A stretch of DNA of 64,000 bases from Ophioderma brevispina (GCA_023653785.1 JAMKCH010079247.1:1-64000); one strand, 5' to 3'. Shown: positions 43,530 to 55,159, counted from the first letter of the stretch. Translations and numbers: made by a program. The notes: generated by a model from the sequence alone, not told the origin.

Positions 43530-44712
43530 AGTTTGCCCGCGGACCAAGCCCAAATTGGAATTGGAAAATGATTGCTTGAAAAGTAAGGCATGCCTGTTAA
43601 TAAAAAAAAAATCGCTTGTGGTAACGGTTTTCTTCCAGACTTCAATTCTTTGTTATTGTGGGTTAATACCTAGGCCAGAAGTACATCTCGATACAGAAGT
43701 CACTTAGGTAAAAAGTTTGTTTCAGCTGCCATTTAGCTCAAAACACCCTTGGCATGTCGCTATTGTCAAAAAAGCTATGAGTACGCAGATTTTTTAATTG
43801 CATTTTATTGACAACTTTTGTTGCCATTTTTGCAGCCACATTCTCATTTTTGTCACCTGCACTATATACAGGGAGGCACATACTAATCCAAATTCTGTAT
43901 GTCGTAGGTGTGTGGTGTGTGTGTTAGTTTCGGTTTAATCTTTTTGAAATTACTCATGCATGGACACCTTACTCAATTTGCACCAAACTCAAGTCTAGTT
44001 GCACCAAAATTGCAGGTCATGGTAGGGTTAAGGTAACAAACAGAGGTGTTTTAGTCATCCCACATGCACAGGCCTTTGGGAAATTTCCCCGCAATAAGGT
44101 CATGGGGTGATCGCATGAAATCCTATTAACACAATAAAAACCCTGAACTTAAACCACCATTTTTAGCCCACAAAGCACTAGTACTTAGGTGAATTTTTGC
44201 ATGATTATGAAATCTGTATGGGGTTATTAACTTTGGAACACTTTTTTATTCCCCAGTACTGCCATGTGTTAGTAGTAAAAAAAAAAAAGAACAGTACAGT
44301 ATAGGTACTTGGCTAGCCTCATGGGATGATTCCAAATCATCCTCTGTCACATACCGAGGTCAAAAGGTCATATAAGGTCACTTGTGCAGAGTCGAAAGGG
44401 GGATCATAAAACAGGCGACACTAGTGTTTGAGAACTGCTTTTTTCCTTGATCGAGTTAAAAAGTAGAATCTACTTTAACCTTAAAAAAAAAATCAGTAAA
44501 ATGTGACTTTTACAACCGTGTGAACGTGGAAGCGCAAACTTTTTTTTGGGGGGAGGGAAGTAGTCTAATTTAAATTTTTTTACTGGACTGATTTTATGCT
44601 GGCATTTTCATGTTGTTAAAGGCCAAAGTACAATTGCTCCACTTTTGTGCCAGTTTGGGCAAGGTCTCAAATTCCCTCGAGTGCCGTACGGTCAGCCTGA
44701 GTGCTGGTGTAG
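43530..44712. other. Non-coding AT-rich stretch
   Basis: No recognisable coding or element structure occurs here. Short A-runs (44,277 and 44,484) and a G-run near 44,550 are the only low-complexity features. Confidence 0.4.
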
Positions 44713-44716
44713 TTAA

Positions 44717-45018
44717 AGGTCCCAGGAAATGAGCTGAATAAACTAGTCCAAATCTTTACGAGGCATTCCATTCAAGTAAACCAGGGCCACAAAAATGAAT
44801 ACATCTACCAGTCGAACATCATTAGCGGTAAAATTCATTGATTGATCAGTCAGTGCCTATAAATAGATTAACACCAGTCACCTGTAATTTTATTACTCTC
44901 TGAAAATCAAGATGTCCATATGCATTGTCATCCACCAACCTAATAGTGACATGCTTTTTGCCCTCCATTGTAGACTTGACACAAAACCACATCAATTTAT
45001 TTGCCATTCCTGGGACCT
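44717..45018. mobile_element. TTAA-flanked MITE, 302 bp
   Basis: TTAA at 44,713-44,716 and 45,019-45,022 flank perfect 12 bp inverted ends, AGGTCCCAGGAA and TTCCTGGGACCT. This suggests a piggyBac- or Kolobok-type non-autonomous element. The minus-strand open frame overlapping it (44,846-45,067) is probably not a gene, although its codon usage looks orderly. A similar motif (ttaaaggtcctggg) at about 30,993 may be another end of this family. Confidence 0.7.
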
Positions 45019-45022
45019 TTAA

Positions 45023-47740
45023 CAACCTCACTCTAATTGCCCAGCCAATCATTCTGATCATTATCATCTAATCAATACGACCTGCTTTTGTTTTCACGGT
45101 TTCGCGATTTATACAGCTAGGGTTTCGGCGATACGTATTGCTAAATACCCCAGCACTCATTTGCTGCCGGTGTACGACAGACATGGCGTATGGATGTATA
45201 CACACTAATAAGCGGGAGGTATGTTTAATGCCCCTGAGGTGTTTCTCGTATGCAATGAGGATCATTGACCGACGTAGATGTAAGTTGACTCTTTGGTTCA
45301 ATTTCGTATCAAAAGAAATGACCTTCTCTACTCATCTGGTAGGAGTCGCCATCAAACATATCCTATGTTCAAGCGACTATTTTTACGCTCGTTATCTTAA
45401 AAGTGTGACCACTTGCCAGCATAATAAATATGAAAAATAAATCATTCCGAAATCGCTGCTAAAGTCCACTTGCGCAGACTTAATGTTTGAGTTACATAAA
45501 GTCCCATTGGTGTGTTCATATCTTGCCCAAAACAGAACAATGTATCGACTTCTAATATTCTTGCGCAAAATACAGCGGACAAAGATGAGCGTACCAATGA
45601 TTAAGAATAGCCCAAATAATTGTCAAATTCCAGTCAGCATCATAGGTGGCAGAAAGAGCTTGCCTTTACTAATTTATTTCAGGTGATGGCAAGGCCAAAC
45701 ATAGGAGAGGAGCAAAAACCTAAAGCCTAAAACTTTTGTTATTTTACTTCTTATCTACATTTGCCAAAAAATAGCAATAGTAGTAAACCATGATTCCACC
45801 TTATATTGCATAAATCGTTTATATGTACTCTTTTATTTTTTCAGATTTTCGCATGGTGTTAAAAAATTATCCTGCGCCAGAAACCAAGCCCAGGCTACCC
45901 CTCCCCTCATACCGAGCCTTACACCAAGTTGAAATTACCTAATCCATCAAGACCTTCACAGAATGATCGTCATAACATTCAACGACATTCCATCCTGGAG
46001 GCCACCCCAACGGTATGTCGTCAAAATGACGAACTTGTATGTGCAACCGACTCGTTCACTGGCGAGAATAATAGCAAGACTCGCAGTCAATGATAGCGAG
46101 CGATGCGGATGCTTGTGGAGGAAGCAGATTCATGCCATGCACAAAGGCTACCCGCTCTAAGGACTTTGTAATGAAGTATAGAGCGCTGCTTTTACCAAAT
46201 TTGCCCCGAGGTATAGAGTCTATGGGATCTGAACATCGCTTGTTACGTACCTTAATTGAAAATTAAGATTTAATAGAGCCACAAAATCAAATATACATAT
46301 AACTATTTTTCAACCGAGTTAATCAGACCCAACTTTAAGGCGACACTGGCACATTTTAAGATAATATGAATATCTTTAATTATATCAATGATAGTATAGC
46401 GCCATTGGCAAGAATTCCGACTTATATTTAAACCATTTTTTAAAACTAAACTTGCTCAAAATCCAGGCCCGGAAGGCATTAATAGAGGCTAAAGACATCA
46501 GATAATTGAACGGACAACTTGTAAGTTTGCCCTAACTTTAATCATATTGTGAATATCATAGAATCATATTCATGATATTAAAACCACAAAAGTCAGCCCA
46601 GTCAAAAGAATGGATGCCGTGGGATAAACTCTGCGTCGGGTTTCTTGCGCCTTTAAACACCATTTCCATCCCGGTTGCTGAATGAAATCACCTGGAGCCT
46701 GATTATTATAAATGTTATAATATTACCAATCGGGGCACTGAGTTGAGCGGCTTTATTCATTCAGGTGAGGGCTAATGTATGTAAATTCCTTACTGACATG
46801 CAAAATATCAATTAAAAAATGATGATGCGGGTGCACTATCTATTTTTCAAATGCCATGCTAGAGGTCTTCTAAAGTCTTGCACTGACGTCAATGAAAAAT
46901 TATAAGATGTACCGTTTCAAAGTTCCAATTGGAATTGGTCATCTATGCCTAACTAAATAGTAATAATAACCAATATATCTAAGTTCACTCACTCCAGTGC
47001 GATTCTAAGTTTTACCTAATTCCAAATTGGTGTGGGCTTCTACCAGCAGGTATCGAATTCAATTGTCTTTAAGAGACACAAGACATTTTAGAAAATTGCA
47101 CAAACGTTTGTCAAAACTTCCTTTTAGAACTGGTCATATAGTGGATATAAACATAGCCTCCCTGATCGAATATTAGGCGTTTGTACCCCCTTAATGTCTT
47201 TGTTCTTAGCCTTCTGGAGAGTCTACTCAATGAGAATTGCCATGCTTCTGATGAGCAGGTACTTGCGCACTTCTCCAGTCTGGATGTATATGGAAGCAGG
47301 TCCTCCTTCGGTTTTCTTAAGACGAGAAAATGACACTTTCGACGGCTCAATGCATCCTACAGCCGACCGAGGAAAGACGTCCTCCAGTTGGTAAAATCTG
47401 AAAATTGGCCCACAAAAAAATCGATAGAATTGGGTTTAGTAGTTTCCCAAGTTGCATCTTGTCTTAAATAAATGCAAAAAACAACTTTTGTTTCGGAATT
47501 AAGGAAGTAAGAGTTAGAACAAATGTGCCAACAGTATTCAAATTTTTAAACTTGGGTGAAGCTCAAGAATATTTATGCGTTGATGTCATTGAAATTTTAC
47601 CAATTTGGCCTACCATAATGAAAAGGATGAATATCAACTTGGTATTTATAAGTTAGAAAGTTAAGCAGCGGAGGACTTTTAACAGAGGAATGCCTTGCTA
47701 ATTAGGTCAAAGCGCATTAATTCAGCACTCGCTCATGTGC
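45023..47740. other. Mostly non-coding stretch, weak coding-like patches
   Basis: Open blocks at 45,138-45,440, 45,963-46,160 and 47,180-47,400 (the last open on both strands) have no recognisable motif or convincing pair of splice sites. At about 46,336 the string ttaaggcgacactggcacat resembles the end of the TTAA-flanked element at 19,129, but its other end was not found. Confidence 0.3.
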
Positions 47741-47749
47741 TCCTTTCAG

Positions 47750-47902
47750 AGTTGGGAAACTTGTGTTCCGGGGGTTGACCCATGCGCGTATCACCGAAAG
47801 GGTGAACGCACTGAGAGTAGGCAATGTGGTCCCTCTGGACACCACTCAAGGTACAATGAAACTGCCGAGGACCAGCAGACCACAAATGGCGGTTTTAGCT
47901 AA
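47750..47902 (+). CDS. Candidate exon with cysteine-rich, TSP1-like segment
   Basis: After an acceptor (gtgctcctttcag, AG at 47,748-47,749), the phase-0 frame reads SWETCVPGVDPCAYHRKGER followed by TESRQCGPSGHHS. W-x-x-C, a second C, then G-E-R-T-E-S-R-Q-C resembles the W-x-x-C...C...G-x-x-x-R-x-R-x-C layout of thrombospondin type 1 repeats in extracellular animal proteins. The exon either ends at a donor (aag, then gtacaa, at 47,851) or runs to a stop at 47,900-47,902. The domain would be shorter than usual and its spacing imperfect, so this is a suggestion only. Confidence 0.25.
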   Translation, partial: SWETCVPGVDPCAYHRKGERTESRQCGPSGHHSRYNETAEDQQTTNGGFS

Positions 47903-47992
47903 GGGACGGACAAAGACTAGTCAAGTTAAGGACTGGAGGAAAACATCGGAGTAGGTAACAAAAGGGGGGTGAATTGAAGATGGACCTTAAGA

Positions 47993-49163
47993 GTGACGGT
48001 CAGTGAGGGTGCATCAGACGACCCTCATGCGAGCCGATTTTTTCTACCTAATCTTAAATGTTCCATTAGACTAGAAAACATTCTGTCAAGTTTTTAAATC
48101 AAATCCAAAAAGGTTTAGGGTGCCACACTGAGCTAAAGTTTTGTAAATGAAGTCAATGGGGAAGTTTTTGTATATTTGACAAAAACACAGAAAAATGATG
48201 ATCTTCATTCTTGATTTTGTGAGAAATCACAGAGAGGACCGCTTATAGGATAAGGCAAATAATGTTCAGAGAAGAATTCCAGCCAACTCATCCTCGATGG
48301 CAGAAAAGATTTATGTTACTAAATTCATTTCCGTGGAGGCGAAGGCAAAAAAAAAAAAAAAAAAAAAAAAAAAACAAAAAAAAAAAAAAAAAAAAACAAG
48401 GGAATAACCACAACATAACACAGAACTTGAGGGTTTATGGACATTGAACACCTTGGAAGACAGTGTTAATTGTTGAAAGTTCAGCTTTATTAACCGTTAA
48501 ATAATATTTCAATTATTGACTTACCAAAGAGCTGTCTGCTAATGATCAATAAATTCATGGGGGGTGTCAGCACTGTTCAGCTATGTCATTTGAATTGTTT
48601 GCATGTACCCAAATGACTGCTGCCATCTGTCTGTACCTTATCTGCATTTGTTTGTCATTGACAGGAGATTGGATAAGGTGATTGTGTTGGTAGACAAACA
48701 CCCCTGAACCATTGACCCAAGCATTGCTGTGTTATGTAAACAGCTGGTTACGAAACTTTGATACAACAATTTTTTACACTGTCCTCCAAAAGTCACTAAG
48801 TTGGAGGTCATGTTTTGGCCATCTGTGTTTGGACTCCTCCATGAATGAATTAGTAAAAGTAATCTTTCTGCCATGAGGATGACTTTTGGCTGGAATTATT
48901 GGAAAATTATTTGCCTTATACTATAGGGTACCTCTCTGTGAATTTCTCACAAAATCAAGAATGAAGATCATCATTTTCATGTGTTGTGCGACAAAATATA
49001 CAAAAACTTCCATTTGATTATGTAAAACTTTAAGATCACTGGTGGGCCACCCTAACCTTTGGATTTGATTTAAATTTGACAGAAGGTTTCTAGTATAATG
49101 GAACATTTAAGAAAATCTGCTCAGCACGAGGGGCTTTTGATGCACCCTAACGGTCAGCGTGAC
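47993..49163. mobile_element. Large foldback element with about 350 bp inverted arms
   Basis: The left arm (47,993-48,345) and right arm (about 48,825-49,163) are inverted copies over nearly their whole length. Conserved blocks include gagggtgcatca, aaatgttccattaga, gaagtttttgtata, aatgatgatcttcattcttg, attttgtgagaaa, ggcaaataat and tcatcctc-atggcag. The unique centre of about 480 bp holds a 50 base A-rich run and no gene. No clear target duplication is seen. Its size and long arms fit a non-autonomous foldback DNA element. Confidence 0.75.
48347..48396 (+). repeat. Poly(A) tract, about 50 bases
   Basis: A nearly pure A-run with a single C at 48,375, located just inside the left arm of the foldback element. 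Confidence 0.9.
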
Positions 49164-49164
49164 A

Positions 49165-49670
49165 AAATAACCGGTTACAGGTGAAGAACTCAATTACACT
49201 GAGCTGATTACTTTTACAACCAATGTTGACTGAAAACATATGCATTTCCATTAAGAAGTGGAATGCCCCAAAAATACCTAAACTAACAACCAGTTAGTGC
49301 CTGTGCTCTTTCTCAGTTCCGTTTTGGCAGCTACCTGGAACGACGTGTTGTTGGTCTAAGAGGCTCTGTTAATTGCAGCAAATTTGAGGATATTGTTACA
49401 GATTGCTTAGTCTCTCAGCAAAGGCACAAATGACGAGGCGAGGGGCGATTACCCCTAATTCTATCAAAGCGCTCGCGTGAACGGATGCGACCAGGGGCAC
49501 AACTTCCAGGGAATTGGCCGAAAATCGCCCCTGTAAAATCAAGAGTGGATGATGGAAAAAAATGCATACAACACAAAGAAATTACACTCGCAGATTCCGC
49601 ATTTACGAACTAAATGATATGTCGGGTAAGTTGCCTTGTTGTTACAAAGTATCATAAAAATTGTCGGGAC
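49165..49670. other. Possible upstream or promoter region of the exon at 49,672
   Basis: Sequence between 49,430 and 49,540 is richer in CpG (gaggcgaggggcgatt, aaagcgctcgcgtgaacgga) than its surroundings. No TATA box is obvious. Promoter function is only inferred from its place before a strong start codon. Confidence 0.25.
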
Positions 49671-49671
49671 C

Positions 49672-49761
49672 ATGGAATCCGAACTCTCGCCGAAGCAGAC
49701 CTCATTCAATATGGCTGCGCCCACGAGCAAAGGGTCTTCGGACACCTTGACCGCGACCTCG
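49672..49761 (+). CDS. Candidate first coding exon, 30 codons, strong Kozak and donor
   Basis: The start lies in gggaccATGg, a near-ideal Kozak context. The frame reads MESELSPKQTSFNMAAPTSK and then GSSDTLTATS. It ends in phase 0 exactly at a consensus donor (gttagt from 49,762). The polar, serine- and threonine-rich peptide looks like an unstructured N-terminus and has no signal peptide. A second in-frame methionine lies 13 residues on, at MAAPTS. A minus-strand frame also covers the region but lacks these signals. The gene is unknown and should continue to the right. A short possible next exon ending in FEINDQGFEIA precedes a gtaagt donor near 51,073. Confidence 0.45.
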
Positions 49762-49779
49762 GTTAGTATTCACCACGGG

Positions 49780-50940
49780 GCTCGTTAGGTGAACCTGAGG
49801 GGTTACTATGGCATCCCCTTGCGGGGTGCTGCGGGTGTCGGCTGCACTCACTGCTTCCCGCATAGTTCAGCCTGCCTAGCCATGCGTAACCCCAACTGGT
49901 ACACTGCTGCATGGCTCAGCCAGGCCTTCACGGCTAGGTGGGGGGTGCGGTGCTCGCCAGGGTAGCACCGCTGACGCCTCAGCTGACTCGGGTCGGCTGC
50001 TTCTTAACTGGTATGCCTTCTGCGGGCACTGGTGCAGGTTACCCTGCACCCATCCCCGCGGGTCCGCCGTAGCGGGGCACCCGGTGGATGCTGCCACTGC
50101 CGGAGCTCGCGGCAGCCACAGTGGCCTACCCCCCATAGGGGCTCAGTGTGGCCGCAGCTTACCCTCACAGGTGGCGCAGCGCGCCCGTAAATCGCCATGT
50201 TGCAATGTGATCTCTTCGCGGGCTGTTGTAGCTCGCTTTTTTCTTTCTTTTTTTGCCTCAGGGAGTCATTGGGACTGTTTCCCCACCTTCTTTGGCGTGG
50301 AGTTCCACCCCTTTAACCGCGACCGCCTCTCCTACGAGGTGTCAGGCTATCATTGTTTCCGCCGCCGTTGGGGTTGATGGGCAATCCTCATCAAAGCGAT
50401 CGTGGGGTTGTTCTGTGACTCGAGGGCGTCGACTTTCAGGCCTCAACCACCGCGACGGTCTTTCCGGTAAGCGACTGTCACGCAGGGGTTGTTGTTTGTC
50501 CACCATTGCTGGCGTTGATTTTCAATCTCTGATGACGCGATTTCTCGCTTGTGGGGATGTCGCGCTGCCTTGGCTGTAGTGCCTCCCCTCGGCGATGCCG
50601 AAGGTCTTGGCGGTACTCACGGGTCCCCTCAAGGCTTTCCTAGGCAGGATCCACAGGGTGCGGGGCGACCTAGCATAGGTAGCTTCCACCCCTTCCTCGA
50701 GGACTAGCTACCTGGGCGTGGGGCGGTGAGCCCTCTTAGCTTGTATGGTCACGGGGTCGCTGCAGTTCCATCGTTTTGCTTCTGGCATCTGCAGGGCTCC
50801 TTTAAATGAAGGGATCCTCCGTTGGAGGCTGTCTAGCTGGGGGGATAGCTACCTGCCCTGCCGTTGCTGGCCTAGCCACCTTGGCCTGGGGTTGTGAGGA
50901 GCGTCCACCAAGGGACGTGTGGTGCCACATTTTTTTTAAA
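49780..50940. other. GC-rich block, origin unclear
   Basis: This 1.15 kb block is sharply more GC-rich than its surroundings. It is full of short repeated strings (ggtgcggg, gctagctacctg, caccattgctggcgttga) and encodes only low-complexity frames rich in S, P, T, A and R on both strands. It could be a gag or terminal region of a DIRS-like element like that at 62.7-63.9 kb, or a large insertion in the first intron of the gene starting at 49,672. No terminal repeats were found. Confidence 0.45.
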
Positions 50941-51810
50941 AAAAGACGGTCTCAGACTCGACTAACCTCATAGATTGGTTCACCTGTGATAACCTTATCT
51001 ACTCGCCTTACTCGGATCTAGAAAGCTGCCACAGGGCTGGTGTTTGAAATTAACGATCAAGGATTTGAAATTGCGTAAGTAGGCTATATTTGCTTGTAGT
51101 TTAGTCTGACTTGGAAGCGTGCCCATTGACATCCCTGTGTATTGCTTGTTTCTGTATTAAATTAGAGACATGGATGCACACATGAATGCATGCATTGAGT
51201 GTAATTATTTTTTTCAGAAAAGCATTGACACAGTAGATGATTAATGATGGGTATTATGCCGAAATATAATAATAATATTAGTCAAGATTTTATAGGCACC
51301 TTAAGCTATTTGGCCTCTAAGCCCTTTCACACCTGGCTGCTGATCACTGTGCCCCAACCATACCATAAACCATTTCATCATTCAGGATGCAGCAGATTAG
51401 GATCAGCGCTTTCCCTTATCAGCAACGATACACAGATAACCATCCCAGCAGGGAACCAAGCTACCCAAATCTCGCATGTGTAATTGGGACACCAAGCGTA
51501 ATTTCACGTGTCCATGGAAATTAACAGGATATATATTTAGCCCAGCAACGTAATAACGATTGAACACAAGGTTTTAAGTTAGCCAAAGGAGCTAATGCTG
51601 GACTATGAAGGTCAAGACTTTTAAGTCAAACAAGGTCATTTTAGTTGACCAACGGACGTTTTTTTTGGCAACAAGGTTAAAAAATAGGTTTCTCAGCTTT
51701 TTTTGGCTAAAATCTGTGGGTGCACTGTGCTTTTTTTAAAATTGGACCTGATGTTTTAGAAATATACAATACCCCTCTTCTATTTTCAAGGTATAATACA
51801 ACTTCACACA
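50941..51810. other. Non-coding stretch with one possible micro-exon
   Basis: At about 51,034-51,073 an acceptor-like gctgccacag and a strong gtaagt donor bound about 40 nt that can read LVFEINDQGFEIA. Its phase does not join directly to the exon at 49,672-49,761. The rest shows no recognised feature. Confidence 0.25.
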
Positions 51811-52533
51811 TAAGCCCTTTCGCAATCTGAATGCAAGATGCATTGTGGGTAATGATCCCGACAATCTTTTGGAGCTAAACAAAACACAGCTACTGTACAA
51901 TTTCAATGTCTGAACTTTGCCCGTTTTCATCCACAAAAATTAAAGGCCGCTCAGAGATTTCCTGATGAGGACGCCCTCAATTTCCAAAAAATCAGTGTTT
52001 TTTGCATGTACATAATGCTTGTCCCAGTACTAATCACTGTGGAAATTGCTAAGCTTAAATCGGAATTCCTTCATATAGCAACTCCCAATTATGTTATAAA
52101 AAAAATGTCCGGATCTGGAATTTGGTAGAACCCAGTATCCTATGGGACCTATACTACCATAAATGTTTACTGCATCCCAAACGAAAATTCCGATTATCCT
52201 CAAATTTTGGAATTGTGCATTAGTTTACTATCTTTAGTTCAGCTGACTATTTTTCATTATACACAAAAAAATAATATTTCAAAATCTCTGAGTCAGACTT
52301 TTCAAACTCGGGCTCTAAACATGTTTGCCTTTGTCATGTTGTTAATGTCATATTTAATAAATGCCATGAAGGAATTGAGAACGTATAGTTTCATAAAAAC
52401 CCAAGCTAGACCTTTTGTGCAAACGGCAAAGTTTACGCACTTGAAATATGTACAGTAGCCACGTTTGTTTATCTCCAAAATATCGTTGGATATTACCCAC
52501 AATGCATTTGAATCTGAATTGAGAAAGGGCTTA
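51811..52533. mobile_element. Foldback element with about 130 bp arms
   Basis: Arms 51,811-51,945 and 52,405-52,533 are inverted copies sharing taagccctttc, caatctgaat/cagattcaa, gcattgtgggtaat, ttttggag-taaacaaa and gctactgtaca. The centre of about 460 bp has no gene. It lies immediately left of the hAT-like element at 52,559. Confidence 0.7.
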
Positions 52534-52558
52534 GAACAAATCAGATATATTACTTAGT

Positions 52559-53531
52559 CACCGGAGTTTTGCGCGATTTAAAAACAGCAAATGCGCGTCC
52601 CTATTTTTAAATGCTGCGACATGCGCGATTTTTCAAGTAAAAAATCGCGAAAAGCGCTTCCTTAGTTTGCCCTGCTAGTCAACCATGAACACGACAAAGT
52701 CTTTGCAAAACAATGCTCAAACTTCCAAGTTGACATCCTAAGTTCTTACTTTTTCTCGAGCTGAAAATTTACAAGAGCACTCATACACCTGTTTATTTTT
52801 CCTTAATTTGTCCGAATAAATATTTTGAATCAGATGTAAGACGTCCGCTTGACCGCGGGCTGAGGCCTTTGCATACATCACCGAGAATAATTTACTTTCG
52901 CACGTGGGGATGGGAATCCCCACTAACCTGGGAATCCCCGTCCCCGGTGATGTGATCGCGTGACTGGTTTTCCACTCTTGCCCTGAATGATGTCCACAAT
53001 TTGGTAAGTTTTTTGTTTCTCTCTTCTGCCATCCCTATCGTATTGTTTCATCTCGTCCGGGAAAATACCTTCCTACCGCGGCTAAGTGCGATTTTGTTTA
53101 ATTCCGAAGAATTTCCCAAGGATAAACTAATTATGAACAAAAGACGCCGATCGCCGCGAGTTTGATAGCATTCATCATTAATATTGTTTAATGCACCGAA
53201 GCGCACCCATATCATGACGCTTCACAATGGTAAATAGGTCGGTCATCCGTGTTCAACCAATCAAGGTTAGAGGTAGGGTTCTACGTCTATGGATTTATTT
53301 ATAACATTTGGACTATATTTTGTCACTTATTGGAAGCGTTATGAGTCATCATTTTTGCCGACGTTTGCATACTAATGAGTTAATATCCGTTTGTGTTTGT
53401 TTATTGGCAATTACATTAAAAAAGTGTGTTTTTTTTACAAAATCGTGAAATTTCGCGATGGACCAACACAATCGTGATAGACCCAAAATTCGCGATTTTT
53501 CGCGTTTGCGCAATCGCGCAAAACTCCTGTG
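52559..53531. mobile_element. hAT-like non-autonomous element, 973 bp, with CGCGATTTTTCGCG motifs
   Basis: CACCGGAGTTTTGCGCGATT at the left end matches the complement CACAGGAGTTTTGCGCGATT at the right end at 19 of 20 positions. Near both ends the strings cgcgattttt, aaatcgcgaaaa, ttcgcgatttttcgcg and gcgcaatcgcg repeat. Such subterminal arrays are where hAT transposases bind. The CA...TG ends suit hAT. The flanks (tacttagt and cctagaat) do not give a clear 8 bp duplication. No transposase is left. Confidence 0.65.
52912..52939. promoter_or_regulatory. Two NF-kappaB-like GGGAATCCCC sites, 18 bp apart
   Basis: GGGAATCCCC occurs at 52,912-52,921 and 52,930-52,939, matching the GGGRNWYYCC consensus. 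Both lie inside the hAT-like element, where there is no adjacent start of transcription. A binding role is speculative; the repeat may simply be structural. Confidence 0.2.
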
Positions 53532-54042
53532 CCTAGAATTACATACATCTCAACTTTTTTGTATGTGTTTTCCATGTCCTTTACACATCCTCCAATTCAG
53601 CAACCGAAGTGATAAAAATTATAAAAGTTCACACTAGTATGGACTCTGAACTGTGAATTTCATTGGTAATCCAACCAGTCTTCCCTGCAACTGACATTAG
53701 TTTACAGATTGAAAACAGGGCCGGAGTGTGACCACATCCTGGATTGGTCTGCATCAACGATTTTTTGGACGTGCACAAGTATTTAAGTTATTCATAAATT
53801 TCAGCCCATGCTTATACTGTATAAAGTCTTTTATTGACCACTGAAGAAAAATTTCCTGAATCAAAGCAAAACTTCTATTAAAGTTACCTTAGAAAAATAC
53901 TGTTAAACAATTGATGGAAAATCATAATTTGTAGAAATCAAGTGGGAGCTGATGGGACTACCTGCAATGCAGCAGATGGACTGATGTGGTTATATATTAT
54001 TTCAAGAAGTAAATGTTTTCCTTCGTTGCAAATATCTCCTAG

Positions 54043-54111
54043 AGAGTGCGGCCACGAATGGAGCCCAATTCTTCTACAGTACTTCAAAAACAGGAAGTCC
54101 TACGAGTACAG
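54043..54111 (+). CDS. Weak candidate exon, 69 nt, phase 2-2
   Basis: Bounded by an acceptor-like ttgcaaatatctcctag and a donor gttagt, the frame reads ECGHEWSPILLQYFKNRKSY followed by EY. The length is a multiple of three. No domain is recognised, and such short spans can arise by chance. Confidence 0.2.
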
Positions 54112-54531
54112 GTTAGTGGAATTTCAGCTACTTATAATCCAGCTTTTGAAAGTCTCATTTATTGTTATAAATTGGAATAAAAAATGTCAATGTGTCAGTT
54201 TGTGACAACTAATTTTGATTCTTTATTCCACTGACTATATCCTGTGTGAAATTTTTATGAAATTCCATGTGGGCAAATAATTTTTCTTAAAAATCTTGTT
54301 TTACTGCATTATTTCTTTGGATAATGGGCAATATAGAGGCGCTATAACATACAACGCTTACTTTGTAACCTATATGGCAAAGATTCCCACATTGCTGTTT
54401 ATGATTTTTGCCAGAGTGTCACCAATTGGTCGCCATCATTTAAAACTGTTCTAAAAATAAACAATTTGCAGTGGGTCAACTGCTTGAATAGAGCTACTAA
54501 CTTGTTTTTACTTGTGTCATGGGGAAGGCAG

Positions 54532-54736
54532 GGGTGAAGTGGAGCAGAGAGACATATTTGAGTTATCTGAACTGTCAGTGTGATCTCCTAATAGAATTCA
54601 GCATTAGTAATGGCTGTGGTGGTTATTTTAGGCCTAAACAGCAGCAAGTACTGTATTTTCTTGTCAAGTTGATGATAAATGTCATGTCAGTGGCGGTCCT
54701 CACCACTATGGAGAGCTACACAGCTCTAGCATGCAG
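54532..54736 (+). CDS. Weak candidate exon, faint RecQ-helicase-like motif
   Basis: The frame reads ETYLSYLNCQCDLLIEFSIS, then GGYFRPKQQQVLYFLVK and SVAVLTTMESYTALACR. It ends at a cag donor with gtgtgt. F-R-P-K-Q-x-x-x-L resembles the Q-motif of RecQ-type helicases, and AVLTTMESYTALAC sits where A-V-L-P-T-G-x-G-K-S-L-x-Y is expected. The Walker A glycines and lysine are not present, so if related it is a decayed copy. The upstream acceptor (gggaaggcag) is poor. Confidence 0.2.
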
Positions 54737-55159
54737 GTGTGTTCTACCTTATTTGTGCTTGCTTTTTTAATGTTATCCATGCGTATATAGGAGTTTGCTT
54801 AAATGGAATTTTATGATTCCCTATGACCAAAATAGTAAACAATTGTGTAACGTCCTATATTTGTATTTTAATCCGGGCAGCTGTGCATTAGCTCTGCATG
54901 TAGAGTAGCTGTATCTACACAGTATTTACCTTCTACTTAGCGCGTTAGGTAGGAGTAGCCCAAGGTAAGGGGTGGAAAGGAGGCCATGCCCTCACTTAAA
55001 TGGATTGCAGCGATTTTTTGCTATCCGAAACATCGAAAAAATATCAAAATTTTTATTTTATTTTTGTTATGGCATAGATATGCAAACATAACCTGCAAGT
55101 GGATTGTCTTGAAATCTGTGTATTAAGACAAGACAGTACTTTTATCGAATCGGTAATTT

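Noticed and set aside
44846..45067. 73-codon minus-strand frame with orderly composition and a possible donor
   Set aside because: Nearly all of it lies inside the TTAA-flanked MITE at 44,717-45,018, and no acceptor was found.
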